Notes: a model not told the origin generated them from the letters alone. DNA of 59,041 nucleotides from Flammeovirgaceae bacterium UBA6059 (GCA_002435755.1 DIYH01000006.1:1-59041), one strand, 5' to 3'. Positions 25,335-35,498 are shown, numbered from the stretch's first letter. Numbers and translations: made by a program.

Positions 25335-25706
25335 ATGGCCAAAAAAGAAAAGAAGAAAATACCCGAGGATAAAAGAGCGCAATATGAAGCATTGGTCAGT
25401 GAAATACCGGAACTCGAACTGCTTACGAACTTTGGTTTCCCATACACTTCGCTCAATGGACATATGTTCTCATTACTCTCGACAAGTGGGTTTGTAGGCA
25501 TTCGCTTGCCCAAGGAGGAACGCGAGTTATTTCTCAAAAAGTACAATTCGAAACTTTATAAACCGGAGCCGGGACCACTCCTCAAGGAGTATGTGACTAT
25601 CCCATCCGACTTACTTACCAACATACCAGAGTTACTCCCCTATCTGCAGATCAGTCTGGATTTTGTAAAAACGCTAAAACCAAAGGTTAAAAAGAAAAAG
25701 AACTAG
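25335..25706 (+). CDS. Small cytoplasmic protein, possibly TfoX-N/YjbR-like
   Basis: A 123-residue lysine-rich protein. Its core (LTNFGFPYTSLNGHMFSLLSTSGFVGIRLPKEERELFLKKY and LKEYVTIPSDLLTNIPELLPYLQISLDFVKTLKPK) resembles the TfoX N-terminal/YjbR-like group in spacing, but I cannot name it with confidence. The chosen ATG at 25335 gives MAKKEKKKIPEDK; the upstream 21 codons of the open frame are unlikely to be translated. It converges on a PNP-oxidase-like gene with 11 bases between stops. Confidence 0.6.
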   Translation: MAKKEKKKIPEDKRAQYEALVSEIPELELLTNFGFPYTSLNGHMFSLLSTSGFVGIRLPKEERELFLKKYNSKLYKPEPGPLLKEYVTIPSDLLTNIPELLPYLQISLDFVKTLKPKVKKKKN

Positions 25707-25717
25707 AGCCTCGGGGC

Positions 25718-26290
25718 TTAAGGTGCTATCCAGCTTCCAAGCCAATCATCATTGTTTCTTTTGAACTCGGCCCTATAATGTGACAGCTTATGAAGTTGTA
25801 GCACGTCCATCTCCATCGGCCGCACCACCAGCACGGAGAAATACTCATTGTTGATCTCACTTGGCCAATTATGGGCAATGTCAGGTCTTTCGATCCTTTC
25901 ACCAGGGACATTCACAGAACCGTAAGCTTTCCTGCCCTCAATAGAAATATTAGACCAGTACTTTTCTGCTAGGCTATCTTGCTGATGTAGAGTAGCATGA
26001 CCCTTTACAGATACTTGCACCTTTTTTCCTGCATGCCAAAACAACAACGCGGGATTAGTATTGATGCCAAGATCGATGATCTTGTTTGATCTACTGTCAG
26101 TGAAGAAAACAAGGCTCATGTCGTCCATAACCTCTCTTAAGACAACCAACCTTGAGTTTACTCCCTGTTTACAATGTGTAGAAAAGCTTACCAAACGGAA
26201 GGGATGGTTCCTGTCAAGTGCTCCCCTGTGCAATTCATTGGATACATTATTGAGAACTTCAGTTAGCGTGTCATTGCGGTTGATTAACAT
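25718..26290 (-). CDS. Pyridoxamine 5'-phosphate oxidase-fold protein
   Basis: From the ATG at 26290 the protein has 190 residues and the split-barrel FMN-binding fold. Visible parts are PFRLVSFSTHCKQGVNSRLVVLREV, LVFFTDSRSNKIIDL and ALLFWHAGKKVQVSVKGHATLHQ, and the C-terminal VVRPMEMDVLQLHKLSHYRAEF. Such proteins bind FMN or heme and include PNP oxidases and general reductases; the metabolic role is not given by context. The open frame reaches 26344 but begins with a TTG and adds a weak leader. No partner gene is evident. Confidence 0.8.
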   Translation of the reverse strand: MLINRNDTLTEVLNNVSNELHRGALDRNHPFRLVSFSTHCKQGVNSRLVVLREVMDDMSLVFFTDSRSNKIIDLGINTNPALLFWHAGKKVQVSVKGHATLHQQDSLAEKYWSNISIEGRKAYGSVNVPGERIERPDIAHNWPSEINNEYFSVLVVRPMEMDVLQLHKLSHYRAEFKRNNDDWLGSWIAP

Positions 26291-26399
26291 AACATTGGTG
26301 TGACTGATTTGCGTGATGAACACAATGTGTGGATTATAGTTCAAGTTCAGTGCAGATGAATCACTTGTTAGTCAGCAGGTTGACGCTTGTCGCCACATA

Positions 26400-27806
26400 C
26401 TAGTTGATTAGTGACTCTAGAAATAGACCTAGCGTAGTATAGAATGATTGCTTACCCTCTCCCTCTTCTCTGGTTCTCATCAGATAAGTCTCATCCAACC
26501 ACAAGCCTCCTTGGAATACGGCCAGTGGATCATCCAAAGACTCGATTTCAATCAAAGGGTTGACGCTAGTGACTACCATGTCTGAAATGTATCCTTTTTC
26601 TAACCTACCGAGCGGCGTTTTCAGACATTCGCCAGCTTCTGCCGTTGCTGAGTAGAGTATTTGTTGGTTGGTAAGTCCTGCTTGCTTTAACAGCTGTATC
26701 TCCTCAAGAACAGTACGGCCAGGAGCTGTAAGATTAGGCCCTGCATCAGTGCCGAATAGCAGTGGAACGCCACCTTCCTCTAGTTTTAAAGTCAATTGCT
26801 TCATTGCTTGATACTTCTTTTCGGTATAGGCCGTATACTTCGGACCAGCCTTTGTGAACCTGCTCAGTTGTTTATCACCCATAAACCTGATAACAGGACT
26901 CACATCCTTTCGCTTCAGCTGGTCAAAGTATTCAGGTCCATTCATGACGGTTTGATAAATCCTATGATAGGCCGAAAGAGTGATGACCACATATTTTCCG
27001 GAAGCAGACAATCGATTAACCAGAACATCCATGCTCTCACTGCTCATATCTTCGTCAAGAAACTGAAGAAGTTCTTCCACATGTTCAATACTAACCAGAT
27101 CTGAGTGAAGTAGGCCATCTAAACCTACGGCCGGAGGATGACCAGCTATATCCATCTTGTACTCCTTCGCAATTCGTTGTATTGCGTCAAGATTATCTGC
27201 ATCAACTCCGTTGTATACCTTAAAAAAATCATAGCCCAACTCTGCGTACTTCCTGGCCAAAACCTCGGTACTGGCAGTATCACTCAATTTCTTATGAAAT
27301 GGGCCTGAATTACTACCCTGATTCATGGTAGGACTAGCCGTTATCATTCTACTACCAATGAGATCACCCTCAGACAACTGAGACTTCCATCTTAAGTGCA
27401 TAGGAAATCCCATCATGTTTCTTACTGTGGTCACACCGTATGAGAGGTATTGCGTCAGATCAGTCCTATCGAAAACATGAGCGTGCATATCAACTAAACC
27501 CGGCATTACATATTGCCCTTCATATTCTGATATCACTTCATAACCCTCTCTTAAATCCAGTGAATCCGATTCAATAGCAACTATCTGACCGTCGCTGACA
27601 TATATATGCTGCCTCTTGATGTTTGAGTCACTTTCGATATTCACAACATGTACCGATTGCAGCACATAGCCGGATAGATTCTTTCCAATATCGGTTATAG
27701 GAGACGTGCTGTTCCATTTACCTATCGGAATACTGAGTAGTAAGATGAATACTGCGAGGAGGACTAAAAAGCAAAGCCCGGCTAAAGTCCATTTTAAAAA
27801 TTTCAT
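26400..27806 (-). CDS. Membrane-anchored amidohydrolase
   Basis: A 468-residue member of the amidohydrolase superfamily, closest in look to imidazolonepropionase/prolidase-like enzymes. An N-terminal hydrophobic helix anchors or exports it. Metal-binding motifs are VMPGLVDMHAHVF (about 107-119), the GYDFFKVYNG strand with a likely bridging lysine, GHPPAVGLDG, SIEHVEEL and the final LLFGTDAGPN. The substrate is unknown; peptides, lactams or lactones are common for this branch. The membrane AraC regulator immediately upstream on the same strand (71 bases) suggests paired expression. Confidence 0.85.
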   Translation of the reverse strand: MKFLKWTLAGLCFLVLLAVFILLLSIPIGKWNSTSPITDIGKNLSGYVLQSVHVVNIESDSNIKRQHIYVSDGQIVAIESDSLDLREGYEVISEYEGQYVMPGLVDMHAHVFDRTDLTQYLSYGVTTVRNMMGFPMHLRWKSQLSEGDLIGSRMITASPTMNQGSNSGPFHKKLSDTASTEVLARKYAELGYDFFKVYNGVDADNLDAIQRIAKEYKMDIAGHPPAVGLDGLLHSDLVSIEHVEELLQFLDEDMSSESMDVLVNRLSASGKYVVITLSAYHRIYQTVMNGPEYFDQLKRKDVSPVIRFMGDKQLSRFTKAGPKYTAYTEKKYQAMKQLTLKLEEGGVPLLFGTDAGPNLTAPGRTVLEEIQLLKQAGLTNQQILYSATAEAGECLKTPLGRLEKGYISDMVVTSVNPLIEIESLDDPLAVFQGGLWLDETYLMRTREEGEGKQSFYTTLGLFLESLIN

Positions 27807-27876
27807 TGCTGCTTCATTTCGAGTTTATGAAGCAAAAGAATGACCTCAGTCAGGCGATTGCGTCCAGAATCGTGAT

Positions 27877-28941
27877 TCAGGAATCATTTTTTCCTTGATC
27901 AATCTGGAACTGCTTCGGAGAAACACCCACCAGACGTTTAAAAGAAGTGTAGAAGCTCGACTTAGAATTGAACCCCACGGAATACAAGACCTCCGATATA
28001 CTTTTCTTTGGTTCGTAGACTATCCTACACTTGGCGAGCTCCACCCTGTACTGGTTGGTGTAATCAGAAAAATTAACCTTAAACTTCGTATTGATAGCCT
28101 GAGATATATCGCGTGCTGGTTCCTTGATCTCCGTGGCAAGCATACCTAAGTTAAATTCAGGGTTTAGATACGGCTTACTCTTGACATAGTAAGCTTCGAT
28201 TCGGTTGGCTAAGGCTTCTAATCTCGCTGGTTCTAGTTTCGAATTCTTGTATTTTTCCCTTTGCTGATTGGCAATTTCTGCGTCGGCCTCAGTAATCCCT
28301 ATAAAGATCATCGGTGCTTTTAACGCCTGGAAAAGCAACCCGTTCACCAATACCATAAAACCCAGAATCAGCAATAAAAAAAATACGTCAGTAGTTCTTA
28401 AGAAGATACTATTGAGTACGTCAATTACGATGATCAATGCGAAGAAAGCTACGAATCGGCTGCACCATTCAAGTGAGATAGAACCAATTCGAGATTGGGT
28501 CTGCCTAATTACATCCTGGTACTTTTTCACTGAAAAATGGCCCAATAAGAGATAGATCAAAACCTGGATCGTCACCCCAACTCCGATAAGTGAGACTACA
28601 TTTTTCGGTAGGAAATGTATAAGAATGAGTATAAAAAAAGAGGGTATGAAATGGGGCAGGATCCTTCGAAATTGAACTGGCTTCTTGTGTTGAAGGCTGG
28701 ATATGTAGTAATACAGTACCGGACCGTACGTGGCACTAATGACTAGCAAATAGGGAATTTGAAGGGTCAACCCCCTCTGTTCCACAAGGTTGATTGCCAT
28801 GTGCGTACCTAACAAGATCAGAAACGCAGCTAATAAGCGATTGCTGCTAATACGGTTCCCCTTCAAGGTTAACAAGTAGGCAGAAAACAAAAAAGACTGG
28901 AATGACAGCACCGCCAGAATGAGCAATATCATTAGGTCCAT
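27877..28941 (-). CDS. Membrane-bound AraC-family regulator
   Basis: A 354-residue protein whose first two thirds contain about seven hydrophobic helices and whose C-terminal 130 residues are an AraC helix-turn-helix domain (LAKCRIVYEPKKSISEVLYSVGFNSKSSFYTSFKRLVGVSPKQF). This arrangement is widespread in Bacteroidota and is thought to sense a signal at the membrane. The neighbours are a membrane amidohydrolase downstream and, across 233 bases without evident genes, the ATP-grasp-like protein. A similar regulator is encoded at 42776-43831. Confidence 0.88.
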   Translation of the reverse strand: MDLMILLILAVLSFQSFLFSAYLLTLKGNRISSNRLLAAFLILLGTHMAINLVEQRGLTLQIPYLLVISATYGPVLYYYISSLQHKKPVQFRRILPHFIPSFFILILIHFLPKNVVSLIGVGVTIQVLIYLLLGHFSVKKYQDVIRQTQSRIGSISLEWCSRFVAFFALIIVIDVLNSIFLRTTDVFFLLLILGFMVLVNGLLFQALKAPMIFIGITEADAEIANQQREKYKNSKLEPARLEALANRIEAYYVKSKPYLNPEFNLGMLATEIKEPARDISQAINTKFKVNFSDYTNQYRVELAKCRIVYEPKKSISEVLYSVGFNSKSSFYTSFKRLVGVSPKQFQIDQGKNDS

Positions 28942-29174
28942 ACTACTAATTTATTCCTGATTTGGACATGGCCAAACAGTTAGCTCTTTACAATAGAAGT
29001 ACAACAATTTCAACAATGACCTAAATGCTCCAACACAAACACTTAAGTCTATTAACCTTGTGTCGCCATTCCTCAATTATCATAAGTGTTTCAACTGAAT
29101 ACATGTGTATTAGCAACCCGGCTACTCTTTTCCGCTTGATCTTAAATATTCTCCAGGGATCATCAATAGGTTGC

Positions 29175-30269
29175 TTACCAATGTCCCTTGATAATCATGA
29201 TCAATCGAGCCAAAGTAAGGTATGTTAATCTCTTGAAGGCCAAAAGTTCTTTTTTCATTGGAATACTATTTATCATTCTTAGCCTACTCTTGTAATAGCG
29301 TGATTGCCTATTCACATTGCTGCTTGCTGGTTCCCTGACCTTCATTGAATCTATATCAATAATATGCTTTTCCTGAGTGTCTAACTTCTTAAAATGAGCA
29401 ACAATGTTTGCGTTCGTCTTCCTTTTAATAGACCGCACTCGCTCAGAAAAGTGCTTATGGGTTTGGTCCTCATACTCATAGTCAGGGTTAAGATTTATCT
29501 CCCAAACAACTGGCTGACCATTGCATAGACTGTAATCTACCCTGCCATATTCAATCTTGGCTTCTTCAAATACTGACATTAGAAGTGACTTATCTCTAAA
29601 CCTGAGTACAAACTCCTCAAAGGCTACAGCATATTCTTCGCCATCTTTGTAAGGTGAGTCAACGTACTTAGCCATCCAGTGACTATTGTAATCCAGCAGA
29701 TAGGGATACAATTCTGTACCAATACGAAAGGCCGCATATCTTGTATAGTAGCCTTCTATAGTCTTCACATCATGATACTCTACTATCAAGAGGTTTTCTA
29801 CATCCCAACCTTGTAATTGAAGTGAGAGCAGGTTTGCCTCTAAGTCTTTGCTGTTATGAATTAATGATGTTAATGGCCCGATATGATTATTCTCCTGCCT
29901 GATAAACACCGGAAAACGTAGGATATCAAGTTCATCACTATGGCGATAAACGTTAAAGGGGTTGATTCCCTTCTCGTTTAAAGACCTTAGTAACTCATAT
30001 CTCAGTTTTACTTTGTGAGGGTTGTTAAAAATGGTAAGATCAGGGTGTTCTTCACAGATTTGGTCATGGAGCATGCGAGCTTGAGCAAGTTGATCATGGC
30101 TGATAATATCCAAATCCGAAAACACCAGCGCGGTACACTCTAAAAACTTCAAGGAAGATAAATCCTCATAGTGAAGAACATGTATGTTTTCCTTTAAAGG
30201 CTTACCTCTTTCTCTCAGAAAGCGAGGAATTGTAAAACCGTTTCTTTTAGCAAGAATGAAGTAAATCAA
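29175..30269 (-). CDS. ATP-grasp-like protein of unknown product
   Basis: A 364-residue protein with ATP-grasp features: PVFIRQENNHIGP (about 117-129) as the ATP-gripping lysine/arginine region, LLIVEYHDV, and the metal-binding EYGRVDYSLCNGQPVVWEINLNPDYE (about 235-260) with its D, E and N residues. The N-terminal part resembles the pre-ATP-grasp fold. No partner gene indicates the substrate; the surroundings are a DUF5916 protein and an AraC regulator. The start is a TTG at 30269, there being no nearby ATG. Peptide- or amino-acid-ligase roles are common in this superfamily but not shown here. Confidence 0.7.
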   Translation of the reverse strand: MIYFILAKRNGFTIPRFLRERGKPLKENIHVLHYEDLSSLKFLECTALVFSDLDIISHDQLAQARMLHDQICEEHPDLTIFNNPHKVKLRYELLRSLNEKGINPFNVYRHSDELDILRFPVFIRQENNHIGPLTSLIHNSKDLEANLLSLQLQGWDVENLLIVEYHDVKTIEGYYTRYAAFRIGTELYPYLLDYNSHWMAKYVDSPYKDGEEYAVAFEEFVLRFRDKSLLMSVFEEAKIEYGRVDYSLCNGQPVVWEINLNPDYEYEDQTHKHFSERVRSIKRKTNANIVAHFKKLDTQEKHIIDIDSMKVREPASSNVNRQSRYYKSRLRMINSIPMKKELLAFKRLTYLTLARLIMIIKGHW

Positions 30270-30322
30270 GGCTGATAAGACATTGCAGCCGCAAGCTTAA
30301 TCAACAATTCTATAATAGTGCT

Positions 30323-32530
30323 TCAAAAACGATGCGTGTAGGTAGCTTTAAGAATACCAGTATTCGAAGTGGTACGCAAGCCCATCTCTTCATCTATCCA
30401 ATTGTGATTGTAAACGAGGAATATATCTGAGCCAGGAGTTACCGTATAACGAAAGCGATTATTCATACCTACTCTACGGCTAAGGTCATCATATTGGATA
30501 TTACTGGTCAATGAGATGAAAGGTGTGATATCGAAGTTGGCTATAAAGCGCACCAGATTGGTATCAAATTCTCCCTCCACAAGATCAACATTGGTGTAAA
30601 TGTATTCGGTGCTGATGTTAATTCCTGGTACGGGACGGACCGTGAAGCTATTGGAGTAGGTCTGGCGCCTACCCGTCCAAAAACCCCAAAAGTTCATCTC
30701 TAGCTCATAACTCACACGACGGAATCTCGCTGTTTCCACTTCAATATTGTGACGCCAGTTGGTATAATCATCTAGTGGTATAACTATAGTACCATCGCCT
30801 AGAATGTCAAAATCAGACAACAGCTGCTCATAGTTCCGAATAAACTGGTACGAGAACTCATCTCCCGATTCAAACCGAATGCCGAATGGGGTGAACCGAG
30901 CGTTTTGAGTGAGTTTGTCCCATTCGATACTCATCAAATGCTCAAAGCTCACTTCCCAGGTGAGTTCCCTGATCACCTTACTTTTTTCGATCAAAGGTGA
31001 ATAGATAAAGCGTGGCTCTACTCTTCTAAACGAGCTGCGCCTATTGAACCCAACAACAGGGTCATATGCATCACCGAATTCCCTATAGGAAAGACTAGCT
31101 GTCCAAGGACGGTTGGGGAAATTGAAGCGAATACCACGTGTAGTTCGATCCCAAAAATCGCTGATGGTATCGTTGAGGGTGAGCGGATTATGTCCCACCA
31201 TAAAGGCCTGAAACTGGAGGTTTTTATCTCCGAAGAATTGCGACGTGTTGAGTGAGAGGTCAGCACCTAGAGTATGGCGATCTCCTACAGGCTCAAAGAG
31301 TTCCGTCCCGTTTTCCGTGCTTCGGCGTGTGTAGACTAGACCTATACTACTTTCTTTACCGAAGTTGCGCTTGACCCTAACTACCGAAAAGTCCTCTACC
31401 GGAAGGGTATCCCGGGCTCTTGTCCTCACATGCTGTGCCGCTATCTCGAAACGATCGACTCTACCAATGAGCCGACCCCCATAGTTGATCGGGATGGGAT
31501 TACCACCTTCCAAACCGATTCTACGACTGAAATACGGCCTTATACCGCTGCTCGGAGCAAACTGATAGATATTAGCTCCCTCCAAAAAGAAGTCGCGACG
31601 CTCAGGAAAAAACAGCGGAAACCGAGTCAAATTGACTTGACGATTATCCACTTCCGTCTCGGCAAAATCGGTATTGATGGTAATCGATGCTTTTAGCCCT
31701 GAAGTGATATTATAGTTAATATCAGCACCTCCCGTGAATGAAGTATTCTCTGTATAGCTGACCCCATCCTCTTGCTCGTTTCGAGCTCTGTCTAGTTTGA
31801 CGTAGGGCACTACTTCTAGTCCTACTCCTTGAGATATGCCCTTGAGACCGGTGAGTCTACCAGCGTTCTGAGGTCTAAAGAGACCAAGGTTGCGCTGATG
31901 ACCAGACCATACCAACTCTTCATTTTTACGTCTAATTGTTCGTTGAAAATTAATACCCCAAGTATCGCTGGATGGGTCAAAATTCATCGATAGAAAAGGT
32001 ATACGCACCTCACAGGACCAGCCAAAATCTCCAATGTAAGTCCAAGGCCTCCAGATGCCATCCCAATTTTTATTAAAACTCACCCCTTGCCCCGAGACCA
32101 GTACTCCATCGCCCATTAGACCTCCGGGATTGATCTCGAAGAAGTAAGCATTCCGGCCGTCAAGGAATGTATCGATAATCCACATAAATCTATCATCCGT
32201 GCTGAGAGGAGCATCTCTCCTACGCTGAAACGACTTTATTCCGCTAGGGTCACTATCATAAAAAGTTGCACCTATGTAGAGATAGTTCTCGTCATAGGCA
32301 ATCTTAATTACAGTACGTTCGGATGGATCACCACCTTCAGTCGGTTCGGTCATTTTGAAGTCACTGATACCTTCAATTTGAGACCAGAAAGATTCGTCCA
32401 GTCGTCCATCAAGAATGATATCCTTGCGATCGATCTGTACTGCGCTGAAGCTTTTATCAGCGAAGTTCTGTTGCGCCATAGCACTCCAGGAAATGACAAG
32501 GAGCGCAAAAAGGAAAAGGTGTTTAACCAA
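30323..32530 (-). CDS. DUF5916 outer-membrane protein with carbohydrate-binding-like domain
   Basis: A 735-residue protein with a signal peptide, then an N-terminal CBM9-like domain (VQIDRKDIILDGRLDESFWSQ... and YLYIGATFYDSDP, about 30-210). A long beta-barrel-like part with PYFSRRIGLEGGNPIPINYGGRLIGR and many aromatic strands, ending TYTHRF, matches DUF5916. Such proteins sit in the outer membrane of Bacteroidota and are of unknown function; some are linked to sugar or gliding clusters. The start is a TTG because no ATG is in frame. The nearest upstream gene on the same strand is none; the MFS gene is divergent. Confidence 0.88.
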   Translation of the reverse strand: MVKHLFLFALLVISWSAMAQQNFADKSFSAVQIDRKDIILDGRLDESFWSQIEGISDFKMTEPTEGGDPSERTVIKIAYDENYLYIGATFYDSDPSGIKSFQRRRDAPLSTDDRFMWIIDTFLDGRNAYFFEINPGGLMGDGVLVSGQGVSFNKNWDGIWRPWTYIGDFGWSCEVRIPFLSMNFDPSSDTWGINFQRTIRRKNEELVWSGHQRNLGLFRPQNAGRLTGLKGISQGVGLEVVPYVKLDRARNEQEDGVSYTENTSFTGGADINYNITSGLKASITINTDFAETEVDNRQVNLTRFPLFFPERRDFFLEGANIYQFAPSSGIRPYFSRRIGLEGGNPIPINYGGRLIGRVDRFEIAAQHVRTRARDTLPVEDFSVVRVKRNFGKESSIGLVYTRRSTENGTELFEPVGDRHTLGADLSLNTSQFFGDKNLQFQAFMVGHNPLTLNDTISDFWDRTTRGIRFNFPNRPWTASLSYREFGDAYDPVVGFNRRSSFRRVEPRFIYSPLIEKSKVIRELTWEVSFEHLMSIEWDKLTQNARFTPFGIRFESGDEFSYQFIRNYEQLLSDFDILGDGTIVIPLDDYTNWRHNIEVETARFRRVSYELEMNFWGFWTGRRQTYSNSFTVRPVPGINISTEYIYTNVDLVEGEFDTNLVRFIANFDITPFISLTSNIQYDDLSRRVGMNNRFRYTVTPGSDIFLVYNHNWIDEEMGLRTTSNTGILKATYTHRF

Positions 32531-32689
32531 AATATAATCTCGTAATCACTAGCTGGTTAAAACTAATTCTATTGAGCACAGCCAAGGCTCAGAATAGGAT
32601 AACCGGAAGAAATCTGTTTTGATGAGCGACCGACCGTCATGAAATGTCGTCAACAGTCAATAGCTCTGGAATTGTGTACCTTACAAGGT

Positions 32690-33952
32690 ATGGATGCAAT
32701 CACTCACCAGCAGACTTCTAGCTATCGAAAGTATGTGCTGTTTGCCCTTACGGTCGTATACGTATTCAACTTTATAGACAGGCAGATATTGGTCATCCTC
32801 CAAGAGGATATCAAGAACGACCTTGGACTATCAGATACACAGCTCGGCCTTCTGAGCGGGTTCACCTTCGCTATCTTCTACGTCACTCTTGGTCTGCCTA
32901 TAGCTAAGCTGGCTGATAAGTATTCTCGCAAACGGATCATCACTGTTTCGTTGGCACTCTGGAGTGCTATGACGGCCGTGTCTGGATTTGCCGGTAACTT
33001 CATCCACATACTACTAGCGCGAATAGGTGTAGGGGTTGGTGAAGCAGGTGGCAGCCCTCCCGCACACTCCATGATCTCGGATTACTTCTCGGCCAAGTCA
33101 AGGGCCACCGCCCTATCGATCTATTCCATGGGTATTTATATCGGCGTACTCGTAGGATTGTTGGTTGGGGGCTTTCTTGCGGCTGATCTCGGCTGGCGCA
33201 ATACATTTTACCTAGTGGGCCTACCGGGAATAACCTTTGCGCTTATATTCAACTTTACTGTTAAGGAACCTGTTAGGACAACTACTAATCAACAAAATCA
33301 AAACTCTGATCAGCAAAGCTTGCTAGTAGCAATAAGGCGATTATTTCAGTACAAGCCCTTTGGACTCATTTCTTTCGCAGCAGCGTTTCACACCTTCGCA
33401 ACATATGGCATGGGCAACTGGCATGGCTCATTTTTAGTGCGCCTTCACGGTCTTCCTATAGATCTTGTTGGAGGCTACTTGGCGCTGGCCATTGGCGTTG
33501 GAGGAGCCATTGGCAGTTGGCTCGGAGGTTATGTAGGAGATAAAATCAGTAAAGGAGATCAAAGTGTCTATCTAAAAATAGTTTCAATAAGCGTCGCACT
33601 GAGCATACCTCTTGAGTTCGTCTATCTATTCGCCAGCAGCACACCAGTTCTAATTGGCTCTCTATTCTTCATATATGTACTATGGAGCACATTTTTAGGA
33701 CCTTCAATAAGTGTGATCCACGGATTGGTCCCTACCGGAATGAGGGCAATTTCATCAGCCGTATTCTTTTTCATCCTCAACCTGATCGGACTGGGACTAG
33801 GCCCGACCGTCGTTGGTATCGTCAGTGATCTTATTGAACCCATCTTTCCAGTCGACTCGTTACGATGGGCCATGGCCATATGCATACTATTCACGGCAAC
33901 TGGATCATGGCTGTACTGGAGGAGCGCCAATAGGCTAACTGCACCAAGTTGA
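32690..33952 (+). CDS. MFS transporter, spinster-like
   Basis: A 420-residue major-facilitator carrier of twelve helices. NFIDRQILVILQEDIKNDLGLSDTQLGLLSGFTFAIFYVTLGLPIAKLADKYSRKRII and the ARIGVGVGEAGGSPPAHSMISDYFSAKSRATALSIYSMGIYIG segment are the usual marks of spinster/aromatic-acid-type carriers. The substrate may be a lipid-like or aromatic compound. The open frame starts at 32639, but the ATG at 32690 gives a natural N-terminus with AAGG just upstream. It converges on an acyl-CoA ligase with a one-base gap. Confidence 0.85.
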   Translation: MDAITHQQTSSYRKYVLFALTVVYVFNFIDRQILVILQEDIKNDLGLSDTQLGLLSGFTFAIFYVTLGLPIAKLADKYSRKRIITVSLALWSAMTAVSGFAGNFIHILLARIGVGVGEAGGSPPAHSMISDYFSAKSRATALSIYSMGIYIGVLVGLLVGGFLAADLGWRNTFYLVGLPGITFALIFNFTVKEPVRTTTNQQNQNSDQQSLLVAIRRLFQYKPFGLISFAAAFHTFATYGMGNWHGSFLVRLHGLPIDLVGGYLALAIGVGGAIGSWLGGYVGDKISKGDQSVYLKIVSISVALSIPLEFVYLFASSTPVLIGSLFFIYVLWSTFLGPSISVIHGLVPTGMRAISSAVFFFILNLIGLGLGPTVVGIVSDLIEPIFPVDSLRWAMAICILFTATGSWLYWRSANRLTAPS

Positions 33953-33953
33953 T

Positions 33954-35498
33954 CTACTCCCTCAACTCCTTCTTCAAAATCTTACCCGTTGCACTCATCG
34001 GAAGCGCATCCAAGAATTCTATTACACGTGGATATTTGTAGTCCGCAATTTTAGACTTAGTCCAGTCTCGGAGTTCATCAGCTGTAACCGATTCTCCTTC
34101 GTTGCGTACCACAAAGGCTTTGATCTCCTCTCCCATCTTACCATCAGGAATACCGATCACGGCCACTAGTGATACCGCCTCGTGCTTGATCATCACTTCC
34201 TCAACTTCTCTCGGATAGACGTTCAGGCCGCCACGGATAATCATATCTTTGGTACGATCTACGATGTAGTAAAATCCATCCTCATCTTTCATGGCAATAT
34301 CACCACTATGCAGCCAACCACCTTTCAAAGTTTCGGCGTTGGCTTCAGGCTTATTGTAATAGCCCTTCATCACGTTGTGCCCTCTATAGAGCAATTCACC
34401 TCTGTCCCCAGGAGGCACTTCATCTCCGTGCTCATCTACAATTTTCACTTCTACGCCCCACACCGGAGTACCAATAGAACCAGGCTTCCTACCCTGTTCG
34501 AGGTGATTGAAGGTAACTACAGGAGAACCCTCCGACATGCCATAACCCTCGATGATGGGCACATTAAAGCGCTTTTCAAAATCCTCCATCACCTGAAGTG
34601 GAAGTGATGCACCTCCGGAAACAGCAATCCTTAAGTTTTTGCTGATTTGATCGTAATCGAACTTAGGCTCATTGTAATGGTTAAGTCCCCAATACATGGT
34701 TGGGACACCTGCGAAGATCGTTACCTCATGCTTCTGCAGTAAACCAAAGACTGCCTCCGCATCAAATCTTGGCAAGAGTATACTCCTGACCCCTTTATAC
34801 AGCCCTTGTGTCATTAGTACCACCATAGCAAAAATGTGAAAGAGCGGCAGCACGATCAGTTGCGTATCCTTAGGAGATGAACTCAATAGATTCGCCGATA
34901 GGACAGTATTACAAAAGATATTAGAATGAGTGAGTTCAGCGCCCTTTGGTCGACCAGTCGTACCAGAAGTATAAATAATCAATGCTGTATCATCTGCCCC
35001 AGAAGCATGGCTTTCGAAAACATGAGATTGCCCCGCCATTAGGGAGCCTAGGGTCTCCGCACCTTCAATGGCTGATGGCATCTCAGGCTGAGGCATAATC
35101 ATGTAAAACTGATCACAAGTCGGTGTAGCATCAAACCCAGCCTTCCCCATTTTACCCATGGGTAGATCTTCGGTTCCAATAAAACAAAAGTAGGCTTTGG
35201 CCCCACTATCCGTTAGGTGATAAGTTATCTCATCTGACTTGAGAAGTACGCTCAACGGTACTACCACCCCGCCAACCTTGAGAATGCCGAAGTAGATGAT
35301 CGGAAAATAAGGCAAATTGAAGCAGCTCAAAGCAACTTTATCCCCTGGTTTAATGCCCTTAGCAACAAGTCCATTCGCCACTTGGTTGGCGGCACCATTG
35401 ACCTGAGCAAAATTCAGATCTGTGTCCATAAATACATAAGCAGATTTGGTTGGATAGCGTCGAGCGCTATCTTCCAGGAGGCAGGAGATATTAAGCAT
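33954..35498 (-). CDS. Long-chain acyl-CoA ligase-like enzyme
   Basis: A 514-residue ANL-superfamily ligase. IIYTSGTTGRPKGAELTH is the P-loop region, EGYGMSEGSPVV the adenylate loop, and LHSGDIAMKDEDGFYYIVDRTKDMIIRGGLNVYPREVEE the hinge and CoA region. The catalytic lysine falls in SATGKILKK. Fatty-acid CoA ligases look like this, but the substrate may be another carboxylate. It starts with an ATG 72 bases downstream of a BASS-family transporter gene on the same strand, so uptake and activation of one acid could be coupled. Confidence 0.9.
   Translation of the reverse strand: MLNISCLLEDSARRYPTKSAYVFMDTDLNFAQVNGAANQVANGLVAKGIKPGDKVALSCFNLPYFPIIYFGILKVGGVVVPLSVLLKSDEITYHLTDSGAKAYFCFIGTEDLPMGKMGKAGFDATPTCDQFYMIMPQPEMPSAIEGAETLGSLMAGQSHVFESHASGADDTALIIYTSGTTGRPKGAELTHSNIFCNTVLSANLLSSSPKDTQLIVLPLFHIFAMVVLMTQGLYKGVRSILLPRFDAEAVFGLLQKHEVTIFAGVPTMYWGLNHYNEPKFDYDQISKNLRIAVSGGASLPLQVMEDFEKRFNVPIIEGYGMSEGSPVVTFNHLEQGRKPGSIGTPVWGVEVKIVDEHGDEVPPGDRGELLYRGHNVMKGYYNKPEANAETLKGGWLHSGDIAMKDEDGFYYIVDRTKDMIIRGGLNVYPREVEEVMIKHEAVSLVAVIGIPDGKMGEEIKAFVVRNEGESVTADELRDWTKSKIADYKYPRVIEFLDALPMSATGKILKKELRE

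Noticed and set aside
29025..29228. A 67-codon plus-strand frame in the gap before the ATP-grasp gene
   Set aside because: It runs into the antisense of the ATP-grasp-like gene and shows no coding character. The 233-base gap (28942-29174) holds nothing I can name.
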